The notes below the pieces were generated by a model. The model did no database searches and had not been told where the DNA came from. It saw only the letters and a list, made by a program, of their open reading frames with translations. 64,000 nt of DNA from Caballeronia terrestris (GTDB taxonomy: Bacteria; Pseudomonadota; Gammaproteobacteria; Burkholderiales; Burkholderiaceae). The stretch covers positions 108,735 to 172,734 of the forward strand of contig NZ_FCOL02000011.1 of assembly GCF_001544515.1 (NCBI RefSeq). Reading direction: 5' to 3'. A program made the position numbers and the translations under genes. Shown here piece after piece: positions 53,117 to 62,774 of this stretch; position 1 is the stretch's first letter; every line of letters begins with the position of its first letter.

Positions 53117-53791
53117 ATGACAAAAGTTGTTACCGAAACTATCGATGCAGTCCCGGCGAAGCGACCGGGCCGCCGTCCCGGCCGTCCGACGGGCGCGCAT
53201 GGCGCCGAGGCGCGCGAGCAGATGCTCGACGTCGCGCTCGGGATGTTCGCGCGGCAGGGAATCGTCGAAACGACGCTCGGTGCGATCGCGCGCGAGGCGG
53301 GCGTCACGCCGGCGATGGTCCACTACTACTTCAAGACCCGCGACCAGTTGCTCGACGTGCTGATCGACGAGCGTTTCCTGCCGCTTCGTACCGAGCTCGG
53401 CGAGGTCTTCACGCGTCCCGGCGCCGAGCCCGCCGACGCCCTGCGCGCGTTCGCCGAAGCGCTCGTCGCGACGGTCGACAAACATCCGTGGTTCGCGGCG
53501 CTCTGGGTGCGCGAGGTGATCAGCGAGGGCGGGCTGCTGCGGCAGCGCATCGCCGAGCGTTTCGGCGACGCGCAAAAGATGGCGACGATCGAGCGCATCC
53601 GGACGTGGCAGCAGGAGGGCAAGCTGAATCCGGAACTGGAGCCGTCGCTCGTGTTCATGTCGCTGTTCGGGCTGACGGTGTTGCCGCTCGCTACCTCGAA
53701 ATGGCGCGAAGACGAGCGCAAGGTGACGAGCGAGCAGATCGCACGGCACGCGGTCGCGCTGCTGACGCACGGCGTCGGGCCGTCGCTATAG
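53117..53791 (+). CDS. TetR/AcrR-family regulator
   Basis: A 224-residue repressor. The DNA-binding domain has LDVALGMFARQGIVETTLGAIAREAGVTPAMVHYYFKTRDQLL (about residues 38-80), preceded by a basic PAKRPGRRPGRPTGA arm. The C-terminal part is the usual all-helical ligand domain. It faces the EmrB-like exporter and probably represses it until a substrate binds. The ATG at 53117 is preferred over 53090 because it leaves room for the operator. Confidence 0.9.
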   Translation: MTKVVTETIDAVPAKRPGRRPGRPTGAHGAEAREQMLDVALGMFARQGIVETTLGAIAREAGVTPAMVHYYFKTRDQLLDVLIDERFLPLRTELGEVFTRPGAEPADALRAFAEALVATVDKHPWFAALWVREVISEGGLLRQRIAERFGDAQKMATIERIRTWQQEGKLNPELEPSLVFMSLFGLTVLPLATSKWREDERKVTSEQIARHAVALLTHGVGPSL

Positions 53792-53815
53792 TGGCGCGTC
53801 ACTAGGAGAAGTCTC

Positions 53816-55756
53816 ATGGATGACCTGATTCGTCTGAGCGGCCGTGCGCTTTATCTGTCGAACGATCCCGGCATCGTCCGCGCGCAGCTCGCTGGCGAGC
53901 CGACGACGCGCCAGCAGGCCGGCCCGCTGCGCGACAACGTCTCGACCGACGAAATCACGCCCGTCACCGTCATGCTGACGTACGACGAGCGCCTCGGCCA
54001 GTATCCGTACGTCGGCTTCGAAGCGGGCGGCGAGAAGCCGATCGGCGACTTCGACGTGAAGAACGGCGGCTTCCAGATCACGGCCGCGGGCAAGCGCTAC
54101 GGCAAGGGATCGTCGCGCGAGTCGAGTCCGCTGGCGGAGTTGTCGGCTGGGATCCGGCTGATCGTCGCGGAGAGTTTCGAGCGCATCTATCAGCAGAATT
54201 GCGACAACATCGGCATTCTCACGACGACCGATTTCTCCGTGCTCGAGCGCATTCTCGCGGGCGAGGCCGTGCCGATCGACGAATTCCTGAAAGACCGCGA
54301 CGCGCTCACGCAGCAGATCATCCGCAGCGGCGGCCTGCTCGCGTACAGCAAGCTCGCCGACTGGCCCGCGCCACGAGCGCGCGATGCCGCCCCGAGCGAC
54401 GGTCGGGCGCAGACGCTCGTGGAGAAGATCATCGAGCGTCATCTGCATCCGGGCACCGCGCGCGCCGAGCGCGGCGACGGCGTGTTCGTCGCCGCCGACT
54501 GGCGCTTCTCGCACGACTACTTCACCGGCATGTGCGCGCATCTGATGCATCGCGCGTTCGGCAAGCCGGCGGTGCTGCACGCGCCGGATCACATCATCGC
54601 GTTTCAGGATCATCTGATTCTCGCGCCGCAAAGCGTGCCGCACGTGACGGGCGGCCTGCTGCCGGGCGTCGCGAACCTGATGGAAGGGCACACGACGTTT
54701 TCGCGCAGTTACCCCGTGCGCTCGCACGGCGCGCTGCCGGACGGCGTGCCCGGCTCCGACGGCATCTGCCACGCCGTGATGGCCGAGCGCTACGCGCTGC
54801 CCGGCCAGATCGTCGCGGGGACGGATTCGCACACACCGCATTCCGGCGCGCTCGGCTGCCTCGCGTTCGGCGCGGGTGCAACGGAGGTCGCCAATAGCTG
54901 GGTCACCGGCTACGTGCGCTGCAAGGTGCCGCAGACGCTGCGCGTCGAGGTCGAGGGGACGCTCCGGCCAGGCGTCACGGCGAAGGACGTCGTGCTCGTG
55001 CTGCTCGCGAGCGAGTCGATCCGCGCGGGTGGCGCGATCGGGCTCGTGTTCGAGTACGCGGGGTCGGCGGTGCGCGCGATGTCGATCGACGAGCGCGCGA
55101 CGCTCACCAACATGGTCGCCGAGCTGGGCGGCTTCACGGGTATCGTCGCGCCGGACGAAAAGACGGTCGCGTTCCTGAAGGAGCGGCGCGGCGTCGATTT
55201 CACGCTCGAAAGCTGGATGCGGAGCGACGCGGGCGCAAGCTACGCCGACGTGATCCACATCGACGCGAACGCGATCGAGCCGATGCTCGCGCGCCCCGGC
55301 GATCCGGGCAACGGCGTGGCGGCGTCGGCACTGGGCGGAGACGTCGCGGTGACCATCGCCTATGGCGGTTCGTGCACGGCGGGCAAGCGCGAGGACTTCG
55401 ACTACTACCACGAGGTGCTGCGCTGGGGCGTCGAGCACGGCATGAGCGTGGCGAGCGGCACGCGGCTCTTCCTGCAATTCGGCACGATGGAAGTGCGCCG
55501 CTATTGCGAGGAAAAGGGCTATCTGCCGACGTTCGACCAAGCGGGCGCCACGCTCGTGATGCCGGGCTGCGGGTCGTGCGCGAACTGCGGGCCGGGCCAG
55601 TCGACCTCGTCCGCCGATGTCACGATCAGCGCGATCAACCGCAATTTTCCGGGGCGCTCGGGGCCGGGCAGCGTGTGGCTCGCGAGCCCGTATACGGTTG
55701 CGGCGAGCGCGCTGGCGGGGAAGATCGTGACGTTCGAGCAGTTGCAGAGGGCGTAA
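53816..55756 (+). CDS. Aconitase-family hydro-lyase with swapped domain order
   Basis: A 646-residue protein. Its first ~160 residues are the swivel domain usually found at the C-terminus or as a separate subunit (LeuD): GKRYGKGSSRESSP (92-105) is its signature. The rest is the LeuC/aconitase catalytic part: GTDSHTPHSGALGC with Cys348 and GCGSCANCGPG with Cys585/588/591 for the 4Fe-4S cluster. The order is thus opposite to aconitase. The reaction is a stereo-specific hydration/dehydration of a tricarboxylic or isopropylmalate-like acid; which one cannot be told. No leu or prp genes are adjacent. Confidence 0.85.
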   Translation: MDDLIRLSGRALYLSNDPGIVRAQLAGEPTTRQQAGPLRDNVSTDEITPVTVMLTYDERLGQYPYVGFEAGGEKPIGDFDVKNGGFQITAAGKRYGKGSSRESSPLAELSAGIRLIVAESFERIYQQNCDNIGILTTTDFSVLERILAGEAVPIDEFLKDRDALTQQIIRSGGLLAYSKLADWPAPRARDAAPSDGRAQTLVEKIIERHLHPGTARAERGDGVFVAADWRFSHDYFTGMCAHLMHRAFGKPAVLHAPDHIIAFQDHLILAPQSVPHVTGGLLPGVANLMEGHTTFSRSYPVRSHGALPDGVPGSDGICHAVMAERYALPGQIVAGTDSHTPHSGALGCLAFGAGATEVANSWVTGYVRCKVPQTLRVEVEGTLRPGVTAKDVVLVLLASESIRAGGAIGLVFEYAGSAVRAMSIDERATLTNMVAELGGFTGIVAPDEKTVAFLKERRGVDFTLESWMRSDAGASYADVIHIDANAIEPMLARPGDPGNGVAASALGGDVAVTIAYGGSCTAGKREDFDYYHEVLRWGVEHGMSVASGTRLFLQFGTMEVRRYCEEKGYLPTFDQAGATLVMPGCGSCANCGPGQSTSSADVTISAINRNFPGRSGPGSVWLASPYTVAASALAGKIVTFEQLQRA

Positions 55757-55846
55757 CGGGTACCGCGCGCGGTGAGATGTGCGGAGATGTCGCCGGTGGT
55801 TCGCACCGCCCGCGGCAACTTGTCAAATAGACGGGTTTGTCCGGCT

Positions 55847-56395
55847 TCAGCGCATGAGCTTCGCCGCCGCAAACGAAGCGGTCACGAAGACTGCGATAAA
55901 GCCGCACTCCAGCAGCACGGCTAGCGCGACGATCGACCACGCATGACGCTTCCAGGCGGCCCGCAGCGACTCGGCCGTCCAGCGGAACACGATACGCTCG
56001 CGCTTGCCGCGTCGCGCGGGCGCTTCGCCGTCGCGGCCGAGCGCGTCCAGGCAGGTTTCGACGAAGACCGTCACGTTCGCAAGCGCTGCCGCGAAGAACA
56101 ACAAGAGCACGCTTGCACACAGCGCGGCGCGCCACGCCGTCGACCAGCCGCCGAGCCGCGCTTCGATGCTCGTGCCGATGAACAGCGCGACGGTCAGGAT
56201 CATCACCTGGGATGAAAGATTGCGCAGGAATTCGAGGAAGGCAACTCTGCCTTCGCGGAGGATGATCATGCGGATCGGCCGGTGAATCAGGGTAAATACG
56301 ACGGCCGCGAGAGGGGCCACCGCGTCGCGGAGCGACTTTACCGGGCTTCGATTGGCATGTCTGAAACAAGTTGTCGCGGTGGCGCGCTGCACCAA
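55847..56395 (-). CDS. Membrane protein of unknown function
   Basis: A 182-residue protein with about four hydrophobic segments (around 27-45, 63-80, 88-115 and 153-178, the last ending FVTASFAAAKLMR). It is 18 bases downstream of the TetR gene (56414-57139) on the same strand and may be co-transcribed. The start is uncertain: the longest frame begins with a TTG, and ATG at 56269 (MIILREGR) is the nearest later choice. No family is recognised. Confidence 0.55.
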   Translation of the reverse strand: MVQRATATTCFRHANRSPVKSLRDAVAPLAAVVFTLIHRPIRMIILREGRVAFLEFLRNLSSQVMILTVALFIGTSIEARLGGWSTAWRAALCASVLLLFFAAALANVTVFVETCLDALGRDGEAPARRGKRERIVFRWTAESLRAAWKRHAWSIVALAVLLECGFIAVFVTASFAAAKLMR

Positions 56396-56413
56396 AGAAC
56401 CGTGCGGCGGCGC

Positions 56414-57139
56414 TTACGCCGCTCCAGCGCGCTTTTCCTGGAACCGGCGCGACGCCTCTTCCACGTCCTGCCGGAACTGCGCGAGCGCCGCCGCGTTCGC
56501 GTCCGGCGGCTGAAGCGCGGCCCATAAGACATCGACGAGTTCGTTCGCCGTCGTGTCGATCTGAGCCTGACTCAGGCGGCGCTTCGCGAGCGTCGCGTCC
56601 CACAGCACGTGTTCCATCGGCCCGAAGACGAGCGAGCGCATCAGCCGCAACGGGATATCCGCGCGCACGTGGCCGAGTTCCTGCCCGCGCGCGAGCACGT
56701 TCATCAACGGCGCGGTGTAGCGGCGTTGCAGTTCGGTGAGTGTGTCGCTGAGATCGTGCCGCTTCGTACGTCCTTCCGACAGCACCAGCGAGCACAGCCC
56801 CGTGCCGTTCACCAGCATCAGCCGCAAATGCGTCCTTACGATGAACGCGAACTGCTGGCGCACCGAGCCGTCTCGCGGCAGGCCGCTCTCGAACGCATCG
56901 ATGATTTCGTCGTACCAATCCGCGATCACGCGCGCGCACAGTTCTCGTTTGCCGCTGAAATAGCTGAAGACAGTGGCCTCCGAGATGCCCGCGCGCTGCG
57001 CGATCTCGGCGCTGGTGGCGGCGTCATAGCCTTTTTCGGCGAACACGTCGCGGCCCGCCTGAAGAATGTCCTTCACGCGCTGCTGCGATTTGACACCCGC
57101 CGGCGTACGGCGGCTCGAAACGGAAGTGGTGGCGGACAT
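56414..57139 (-). CDS. TetR-family regulator of the liu cluster
   Basis: A 241-residue repressor. ILQAGRDVFAEKGYDAATSAEIAQRAGISEATVFSYFSGKREL (about 25-68) is the TetR DNA-binding domain; the remaining helices form the ligand domain. It is divergent to liuA, and a palindrome lies between them, so it most likely controls leucine/isovalerate catabolism in response to an acyl-CoA. Elsewhere this role is held by the MerR-type LiuR or by other TetR proteins. The ATG at 57139 is preferred over 57178, which would cover the operator. Confidence 0.88.
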   Translation of the reverse strand: MSATTSVSSRRTPAGVKSQQRVKDILQAGRDVFAEKGYDAATSAEIAQRAGISEATVFSYFSGKRELCARVIADWYDEIIDAFESGLPRDGSVRQQFAFIVRTHLRLMLVNGTGLCSLVLSEGRTKRHDLSDTLTELQRRYTAPLMNVLARGQELGHVRADIPLRLMRSLVFGPMEHVLWDATLAKRRLSQAQIDTTANELVDVLWAALQPPDANAAALAQFRQDVEEASRRFQEKRAGAA

Positions 57140-57164
57140 GGCGCGAGGATGCTCGGGAATAATG

Positions 57165-57177
57165 TGAGCGTAGCTCA
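57165..57177. promoter_or_regulatory. Palindrome between tetR and liuA
   Basis: TGAGC-GTA-GCTCA is a perfect 13-base palindrome, 26 bases from the regulator start. A related half-site (TTGAGCGTGAAAT) follows near 57202. This is the probable operator for the TetR regulator. Confidence 0.65.
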
Positions 57178-57299
57178 AAAATGTATTGACGGCCAGACAA
57201 TTTGAGCGTGAAATTGCCCCATTCGATCGAGCTGCGCCTTGTGTGAGTCGAACTCATTTTCAGGGTGCGCCGAAAACATTGGAATCTGGAGGAGACACC

Positions 57300-58481
57300 A
57301 TGACTGACGTTCCGGGCCTGAACTTCGCGCTGGGCGAAGACATCGACATGCTGCGCGATTCGCTCGCGAATTTCTGCGCGAAGGAAATCGCCCCGCGTGC
57401 GGCCGAAATCGATCGCACCGATCAGTTCCCGATGGACCTGTGGAAGAAATTCGGCGATCTGGGCGTGCTCGGCATGACGGTCTCCGAGGAATACGGCGGC
57501 GCGAACATGGGCTACACCGCGCACATGGTCGCGATGGAGGAGATTTCGCGGGCGTCAGCGTCGGTGGGATTGTCGTATGGCGCGCATTCGAACCTGTGCG
57601 TGAACCAGATCCATCGCAACGGCACCGAGGCGCAGAAGCGCACGTATCTGCCGAAGCTGGTATCGGGCGAGCACGTGGGCGCGCTGGCGATGAGCGAGCC
57701 GAACGCGGGATCGGACGTGGTCAGCATGAAGCTGCGCGCCGATGAAAAGGGCGACCACTACGTGCTCAACGGCACGAAGATGTGGATCACCAACGGCCCC
57801 GATTGCGACACGCTCGTCGTCTACGCGAAAACCGATATCGAAGCGGGCGCGCGCGGCATCACGGCGTTCATCGTCGAGAAGGGGATGAAGGGCTTCTCGG
57901 TCGCGCAGAAGCTCGACAAGCTCGGCATGCGCGGTTCGCATACGGGCGAACTCGTATTCGAGAACGTCGAGGTACCGAAGGAGAACATCCTCGGACAATT
58001 GAACGGCGGCGCTAAGGTGCTCATGAGCGGCCTCGATTATGAACGCGCAGTGCTCGCGGGCGGGCCGACCGGCATCATGCTCGCGTGCATGGACGCGGTC
58101 GTGCCGTATATCCACGATCGCAAGCAGTTCGGGCAGGCGATCGGCGAGTTTCAGTTGATTCAGGGCAAGGTCGCCGATCTTTATACGACGCTGCAGGCGT
58201 GCCGCGCGTATCTGTACGCGGTCGGGCGCCAGCTCGACACGATCGGCTCCGGCCACGTGCGCCAGGTGCGCAAGGACTGCGCGGGCGTGATCCTCTACAC
58301 CGCCGAAAAAGCGACCTGGATGGCCGGCGAAGCCATCCAGATCCTCGGCGGCAACGGTTATATCAACGAGTACCCGGTCGGGCGTCTTTGGCGTGACGCG
58401 AAGCTCTACGAAATCGGCGCGGGCACGAGCGAAATCCGCCGCATGCTGATTGGTCGCGAACTGTTCGCTGAAACGGCATAA
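57300..58481 (+). CDS. liuA: Isovaleryl-CoA dehydrogenase
   Basis: A 393-residue acyl-CoA dehydrogenase that oxidises isovaleryl-CoA to 3-methylcrotonyl-CoA with FAD and electron-transferring flavoprotein. The catalytic Glu is Glu248 in [11 protein letters not shown], the position found in isovaleryl-CoA dehydrogenase rather than the C-terminal site of other family members. [11 protein letters not shown] and [17 protein letters not shown] are family motifs. GGAGGAG lies before the ATG at 57300. It heads an operon with liuB and liuD. Confidence 0.94.
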   Translation: MTDVPGLNFALGEDIDMLRDSLANFCAKEIAPRAAEIDRTDQFPMDLWKKFGDLGVLGMTVSEEYGGANMGYTAHMVAMEEISRASASVGLSYGAHSNLCVNQIHRNGTEAQKRTYLPKLVSGEHVGALAMSEPNAGSDVVSMKLRADEKGDHYVLNGTKMWITNGPDCDTLVVYAKTDIEAGARGITAFIVEKGMKGFSVAQKLDKLGMRGSHTGELVFENVEVPKENILGQLNGGAKVLMSGLDYERAVLAGGPTGIMLACMDAVVPYIHDRKQFGQAIGEFQLIQGKVADLYTTLQACRAYLYAVGRQLDTIGSGHVRQVRKDCAGVILYTAEKATWMAGEAIQILGGNGYINEYPVGRLWRDAKLYEIGAGTSEIRRMLIGRELFAETA

Positions 58482-58491
58482 AGGGCGCGCC

Positions 58492-60099
58492 ATGCCGATC
58501 ATCGAAACGAAACTGAACCCGCGCGGCGAAGAATTCCGCACGAATGCGGCGGCGCTGGAAGCGGTCGTCGCGGATTTGAAAGAGAAGGTCGCGAAGCTCG
58601 CACTCGGCGGCGGACAGGCCGCGCGTGACAAGCACGTCTCGCGCAACAAGCTGCTCCCGCGCGACCGCATCGCGCAACTGCTCGATCCGGGCACGCCGTT
58701 TCTCGAACTGTCGCAACTCGCGGCCTACGGCATGTACAACGACGACGCGCCTGGCTCGGGCGTCATCACGGGCATCGGGCGGATCGCGGGGCAGGAATGC
58801 GTGATCGTCTGCAACGATGCGACGGTCAAGGGCGGCACGTACTATCCGATCACGGTCAAGAAGCATCTTCGCGCGCAGGAAATCGCCGAACAGAACCGGC
58901 TGCCGTGCGTGTATCTCGTCGACTCGGGCGGTGCGAACCTGCCGAATCAGGACGACGTGTTCCCCGATCGCGATCACTTCGGGCGCATTTTCTACAACCA
59001 GGCGAACATGTCCGCGCAGGGCATCGCGCAGATCGCGGTCGTGATGGGATCGTGTACGGCAGGCGGCGCCTATGTCCCGGCGATGAGCGACGAGTCGATC
59101 ATCGTGAAGAATCAGGGCACGATTTTTCTCGGCGGCCCGCCGCTGGTGAAAGCCGCGACGGGCGAGGAAGTCAGCGCCGAAGACCTGGGTGGTGGCGACG
59201 TGCATACGCGTCTGTCGGGCGTCGTCGATCATCTGGCGCAGAACGATGCGCATGCGCTGGGTATTGCGCGCAGTATCGTCGGCAATCTGAATCGCGTGAA
59301 GGAAACGCCGCTCGCGCTGAAAGAACCGTTGCCGCCGCGTTACGACCCGCAGAGCGTCTACGGCGTGATTCCCGTCGATACGAGGAAGCCCTTCGACGTG
59401 CGCGAAGTAATCGCGCGCATCGTCGACGATTCCGCCTTCGACGAGTTCAAGGCCCGCTACGGCACGACGCTCGTCTGCGGATTTGCGCATATCTGGGGGC
59501 ATCCGGTCGGGATCATCGCGAACAACGGCATCCTGTTTTCCGAATCGGCGCTGAAGGGCGCGCATTTCATCGAACTGTGCTGCCAGCGCAAGATTCCGCT
59601 CGTGTTCCTGCAGAACATCACGGGCTTCATGGTCGGGCGCAAGTACGAGAACGAAGGCATCGCGAGGAACGGCGCGAAGATGGTCACGGCAGTCGCGACG
59701 GCGAAAGTGCCGAAGTTCACGGTGATCATCGGCGGCTCGTTCGGCGCGGGCAACTATGGCATGTGCGGCCGCGCGTACTCGCCGCGCTTCCTGTGGATGT
59801 GGCCGAACGCGCGCATCTCGGTGATGGGCGGCGAGCAGGCGGCCTCGGTCTTGGCGACGGTGCGGCGTGACGGCATCGAAGGCAAGGGCGGAAGCTGGTC
59901 GAAGGAGGACGAGGAGGCGTTCAAGGCGCCGATCCGCGAGCAGTACGAGGTCCAGGGCCATCCGTACTACGCAAGCGCGCGCCTCTGGGACGACGGCGTG
60001 ATCGACCCCGCGCAGACGCGCGACGTGCTTGGCCTTGGACTCGCCGCGTCGATGAACGCGCCCATTGAAGACACGCGCTTCGGCGTGTTCAGGATGTAA
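58492..60099 (+). CDS. liuB: Methylcrotonoyl-CoA carboxylase beta subunit
   Basis: A 535-residue carboxyltransferase that moves CO2 from biotin to 3-methylcrotonyl-Co[18 protein letters not shown] at the start, [27 protein letters not shown] (beta-MCC-like, in place of propionyl-CoA signatures) and [22 protein letters not shown] are the crotonase-type carboxyltransferase motifs. It lies 10 bases after liuA and 5 bases before liuD. The ATG at 58492 is the conserved start. Confidence 0.94.
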   Translation: MPIIETKLNPRGEEFRTNAAALEAVVADLKEKVAKLALGGGQAARDKHVSRNKLLPRDRIAQLLDPGTPFLELSQLAAYGMYNDDAPGSGVITGIGRIAGQECVIVCNDATVKGGTYYPITVKKHLRAQEIAEQNRLPCVYLVDSGGANLPNQDDVFPDRDHFGRIFYNQANMSAQGIAQIAVVMGSCTAGGAYVPAMSDESIIVKNQGTIFLGGPPLVKAATGEEVSAEDLGGGDVHTRLSGVVDHLAQNDAHALGIARSIVGNLNRVKETPLALKEPLPPRYDPQSVYGVIPVDTRKPFDVREVIARIVDDSAFDEFKARYGTTLVCGFAHIWGHPVGIIANNGILFSESALKGAHFIELCCQRKIPLVFLQNITGFMVGRKYENEGIARNGAKMVTAVATAKVPKFTVIIGGSFGAGNYGMCGRAYSPRFLWMWPNARISVMGGEQAASVLATVRRDGIEGKGGSWSKEDEEAFKAPIREQYEVQGHPYYASARLWDDGVIDPAQTRDVLGLGLAASMNAPIEDTRFGVFRM

Positions 60100-60104
60100 T
60101 TGCC

Positions 60105-62120
60105 ATGTTCAACAAAATACTAATTGCGAACCGCGGCGAGATCGCGTGTCGTGTGGCCGCGACGGCAAGGCGCCTGGGCGTCGGCAGCGTCGCCGTCTAC
60201 TCCGATGCCGATGCGAAGGCGAAGCACGTCGCCGTATGCGATGAAGCGGTGCACGTCGGCGGGTCGGCGGCGGGGGAGAGCTATCTACGCATCGAACGCA
60301 TCATCGATGCCGCGCTGAAAACGGGCGCGCAGGCGATTCACCCGGGCTACGGCTTCCTGTCGGAAAACGAAGACTTCGCGCGCGCTTGCGATAGAGCGGG
60401 GCTCGCGTTCATCGGACCGCCCGTCGAGGCGATCTCCGCGATGGGTTCGAAGGCGGCCGCCAAGGCGTTGATGCAATCGGCCTCGGTGCCATTGGTCCCC
60501 GGCTATCACGGCGACGATCAAGACCCCGCGCTGTTGCAGAAGGAAGCGGACCGCATCGGCTATCCGGTGCTGCTGAAAGCAAGCGCGGGCGGCGGCGGCA
60601 AGGGAATGCGCGTCGTCGAGAAGAGCGCGGACTTCGCGGCTGCGCTCGTCTCGTGCAAACGTGAAGCGGCGTCGAGTTTCGGCAACGATCGCGTGTTGAT
60701 CGAAAAGTATCTACTCCGTCCGCGCCACGTCGAAGTGCAAGTCTTCGCCGACAAGCACGGCGGCGCTGTCTATCTCTTCGATCGCGATTGCTCGGTACAG
60801 CGTCGGCATCAGAAGGTGCTCGAAGAAGCGCCCGCGCCGGGCTTGACCGCTGAAGTGCGTCGCGCGATGGGCGAAGCGGCGGTCGCGGCCGCGCGCGCGG
60901 TGAATTACGTGGGCGCGGGCACCGTCGAGTTCATCATGACGCACGACGGCCAGTTCTACTTCATGGAGATGAACACACGCCTGCAAGTCGAGCACCCGGT
61001 GACGGAGATGGTCACGCGCCTCGATCTGGTCGAATGGCAGCTCAAGGTTGCAGCGGGCGAACCGCTGCCTCTGACTCAGCAGGAGCTCAAGGTCGAAGGC
61101 CACGCGATCGAAGCGCGCATCTACGCGGAAAATCCGTCGCGCGGGTTTTTGCCTTCGACCGGCACGCTCAAGCATCTGCGCATGCCGCAGGCGGTGGAGT
61201 TCACGATCGAAGGTAACGTGCGCATCGACAGCGGCGTGCGCGAAGGCGATACCATCACGCCGTTCTACGATCCGATGATCGCGAAGCTGATCGTCCATGG
61301 CCGCGATCGCGCCGATGCGCTTTCGCGCATGGCGCGTGCTTTGCGCGAATGCGAAGTGGTCGGGCCGCATACGAACGTCGAGTTTTTGCAGCGGATAGTT
61401 GCGAGCGAGCCGTTTTCGCAGGGCGATCTCGACACCGGCCTGATCGAGCGTCATCACGACACGCTTTTCGCCCCCTCGTCCGTGCCGCAAAAGCAGGCGC
61501 TGGCTCTCGCTTGCGCCGCGCTCCTCACGCGCGAAGGCGGCGAGGCGCACGGCAATTCGCCGTGGGATGCGCTCTCGCACTGGCGCATGGCGGGCGGTTA
61601 CGCGCAGGACCTGAACTGGCACGCAATCGATACGGACGAAACCCTGCAGGCCGTCTTCACGCGCGATTCGACACAGGGCAACGCGCACGGCAAACGCCTC
61701 GAGTTGCTCGGAGAAACGGTGCGCTTTGACTGGTCGCATGCGGACGAACCGCATACGTTCTCGGTGCTGCTCGACGAGACGCTCATCAAGGGCCGCGTCT
61801 TTATCGACGGCGACGTTTTCCACGTGTTCTACCAGGGCGCATCGCTTGCGTTCGAGTGGCAGAACCTGATGGCGCACGCAGCCGACGCCGAGCACGAAGG
61901 GCGCCTCACCGCGCCGATGCCCGGCAAGATCATCGCGGTGCTGGTGGAAACGGGGGCATCGGTGGAGAAGGGCGCACCTCTGCTCGTAATGGAGGCGATG
62001 AAAATGGAGCACACGATCGTGGCTCCGACGACCGGCACGGTCGGCGAAATCCTGTTCAGCGTCGGCGATCAGGTCGCCGACGGTGCGCAGTTGCTCACCA
62101 TGGAAGCCAGTCGAGCCTGA
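60105..62120 (+). CDS. liuD: Methylcrotonoyl-CoA carboxylase alpha (biotin) subunit
   Basis: A 671-residue biotin carboxylase with biotin carrier domain. FNKILIANRGEIACRV, KASAGGGGKGMRVV (ATP grasp) and MEMNTRLQVEHPVTEM are carboxylase motifs; VMEAMKMEH places the biotinylated Lys633 near the C-terminus. It loads CO2 on biotin for LiuB. In Pseudomonas a liuC hydratase lies between liuB and liuD; here they are adjacent, and liuE is also missing. The end overlaps the convergent OmpA-like gene by 26 bases. Confidence 0.94.
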   Translation: MFNKILIANRGEIACRVAATARRLGVGSVAVYSDADAKAKHVAVCDEAVHVGGSAAGESYLRIERIIDAALKTGAQAIHPGYGFLSENEDFARACDRAGLAFIGPPVEAISAMGSKAAAKALMQSASVPLVPGYHGDDQDPALLQKEADRIGYPVLLKASAGGGGKGMRVVEKSADFAAALVSCKREAASSFGNDRVLIEKYLLRPRHVEVQVFADKHGGAVYLFDRDCSVQRRHQKVLEEAPAPGLTAEVRRAMGEAAVAAARAVNYVGAGTVEFIMTHDGQFYFMEMNTRLQVEHPVTEMVTRLDLVEWQLKVAAGEPLPLTQQELKVEGHAIEARIYAENPSRGFLPSTGTLKHLRMPQAVEFTIEGNVRIDSGVREGDTITPFYDPMIAKLIVHGRDRADALSRMARALRECEVVGPHTNVEFLQRIVASEPFSQGDLDTGLIERHHDTLFAPSSVPQKQALALACAALLTREGGEAHGNSPWDALSHWRMAGGYAQDLNWHAIDTDETLQAVFTRDSTQGNAHGKRLELLGETVRFDWSHADEPHTFSVLLDETLIKGRVFIDGDVFHVFYQGASLAFEWQNLMAHAADAEHEGRLTAPMPGKIIAVLVETGASVEKGAPLLVMEAMKMEHTIVAPTTGTVGEILFSVGDQVADGAQLLTMEASRA

Positions 62121-62628
62121 GCGGTTTCGGTCCGAGCAGCGTATCGGCGCTCTCGGACCTCACGAAAATCTCCACGCGCCGGTTCTGCGCGCGTCCCTCA
62201 GGCGTATTGTTGCTCGCGATGGGCTGCAGATACGCCATTCCCTTCGTCCGGATGCGCGCGGCAGGCACGCCGCGTGCGATAAGCGCATTGGCGATCGCCT
62301 CGGCGCGCATCAGCGAGAGCGCGTCGTTGTAGACGCGCGTTCCTTCGTTGTCGGTGTGGCCTTCGATCAGGATCGGCCGTGTGCTGCGCTTGAGCAGCAC
62401 CGCGGTGCGATCGAGGATGGCGACGCTGTCGGGGCGCACGGCGGTTTCGTCGCTATCGAAGAGCGTTGCTTCGAGCATGCGCATCTCGACGCCGCTTTTG
62501 GCCACGCTCACGACGACGCCGGCCCGGGCGTTGTCCGCTTCTTCCCGCGATCGATCGAGCCCCGACGAGCAGCCGGTGACGAGAAGGGCGATGGCGCAGA
62601 CGCTGTAAATCGATTGGATGACTTTCAC
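62095..62628 (-). CDS. OmpA-family lipoprotein
   Basis: A 177-residue lipoprotein. The signal (VIQSIYSVCAIALLVTGC) ends in a lipobox whose Cys anchors it to the outer membrane. The C-terminal OmpA-like domain has ILIEGHTDNEGTRVYNDALS and TPEGRAQNRRVEIFV, the residues that bind diaminopimelate of peptidoglycan. It is Pal-like in role. The GTG at 62628 is chosen because it starts the signal peptide; the frame from 62751 adds non-signal residues. Its 3' end overlaps liuD by 26 bases tail to tail. Confidence 0.8.
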   Translation of the reverse strand: MKVIQSIYSVCAIALLVTGCSSGLDRSREEADNARAGVVVSVAKSGVEMRMLEATLFDSDETAVRPDSVAILDRTAVLLKRSTRPILIEGHTDNEGTRVYNDALSLMRAEAIANALIARGVPAARIRTKGMAYLQPIASNNTPEGRAQNRRVEIFVRSESADTLLGPKPLRLDWLPW

Positions 62629-62774
62629 TGCAATTCGTAGAGCGGATGCCAGAGAGAAGGTCGTTCGATTATAAGGAACGCGACCGATCGAATTGTAAAG
62701 AACGATATTCCGGGCGAAAGGCTGTCGAAACGGCCCCGACATACAATGCACGAGCCATCCCTTACCCTATTCCA

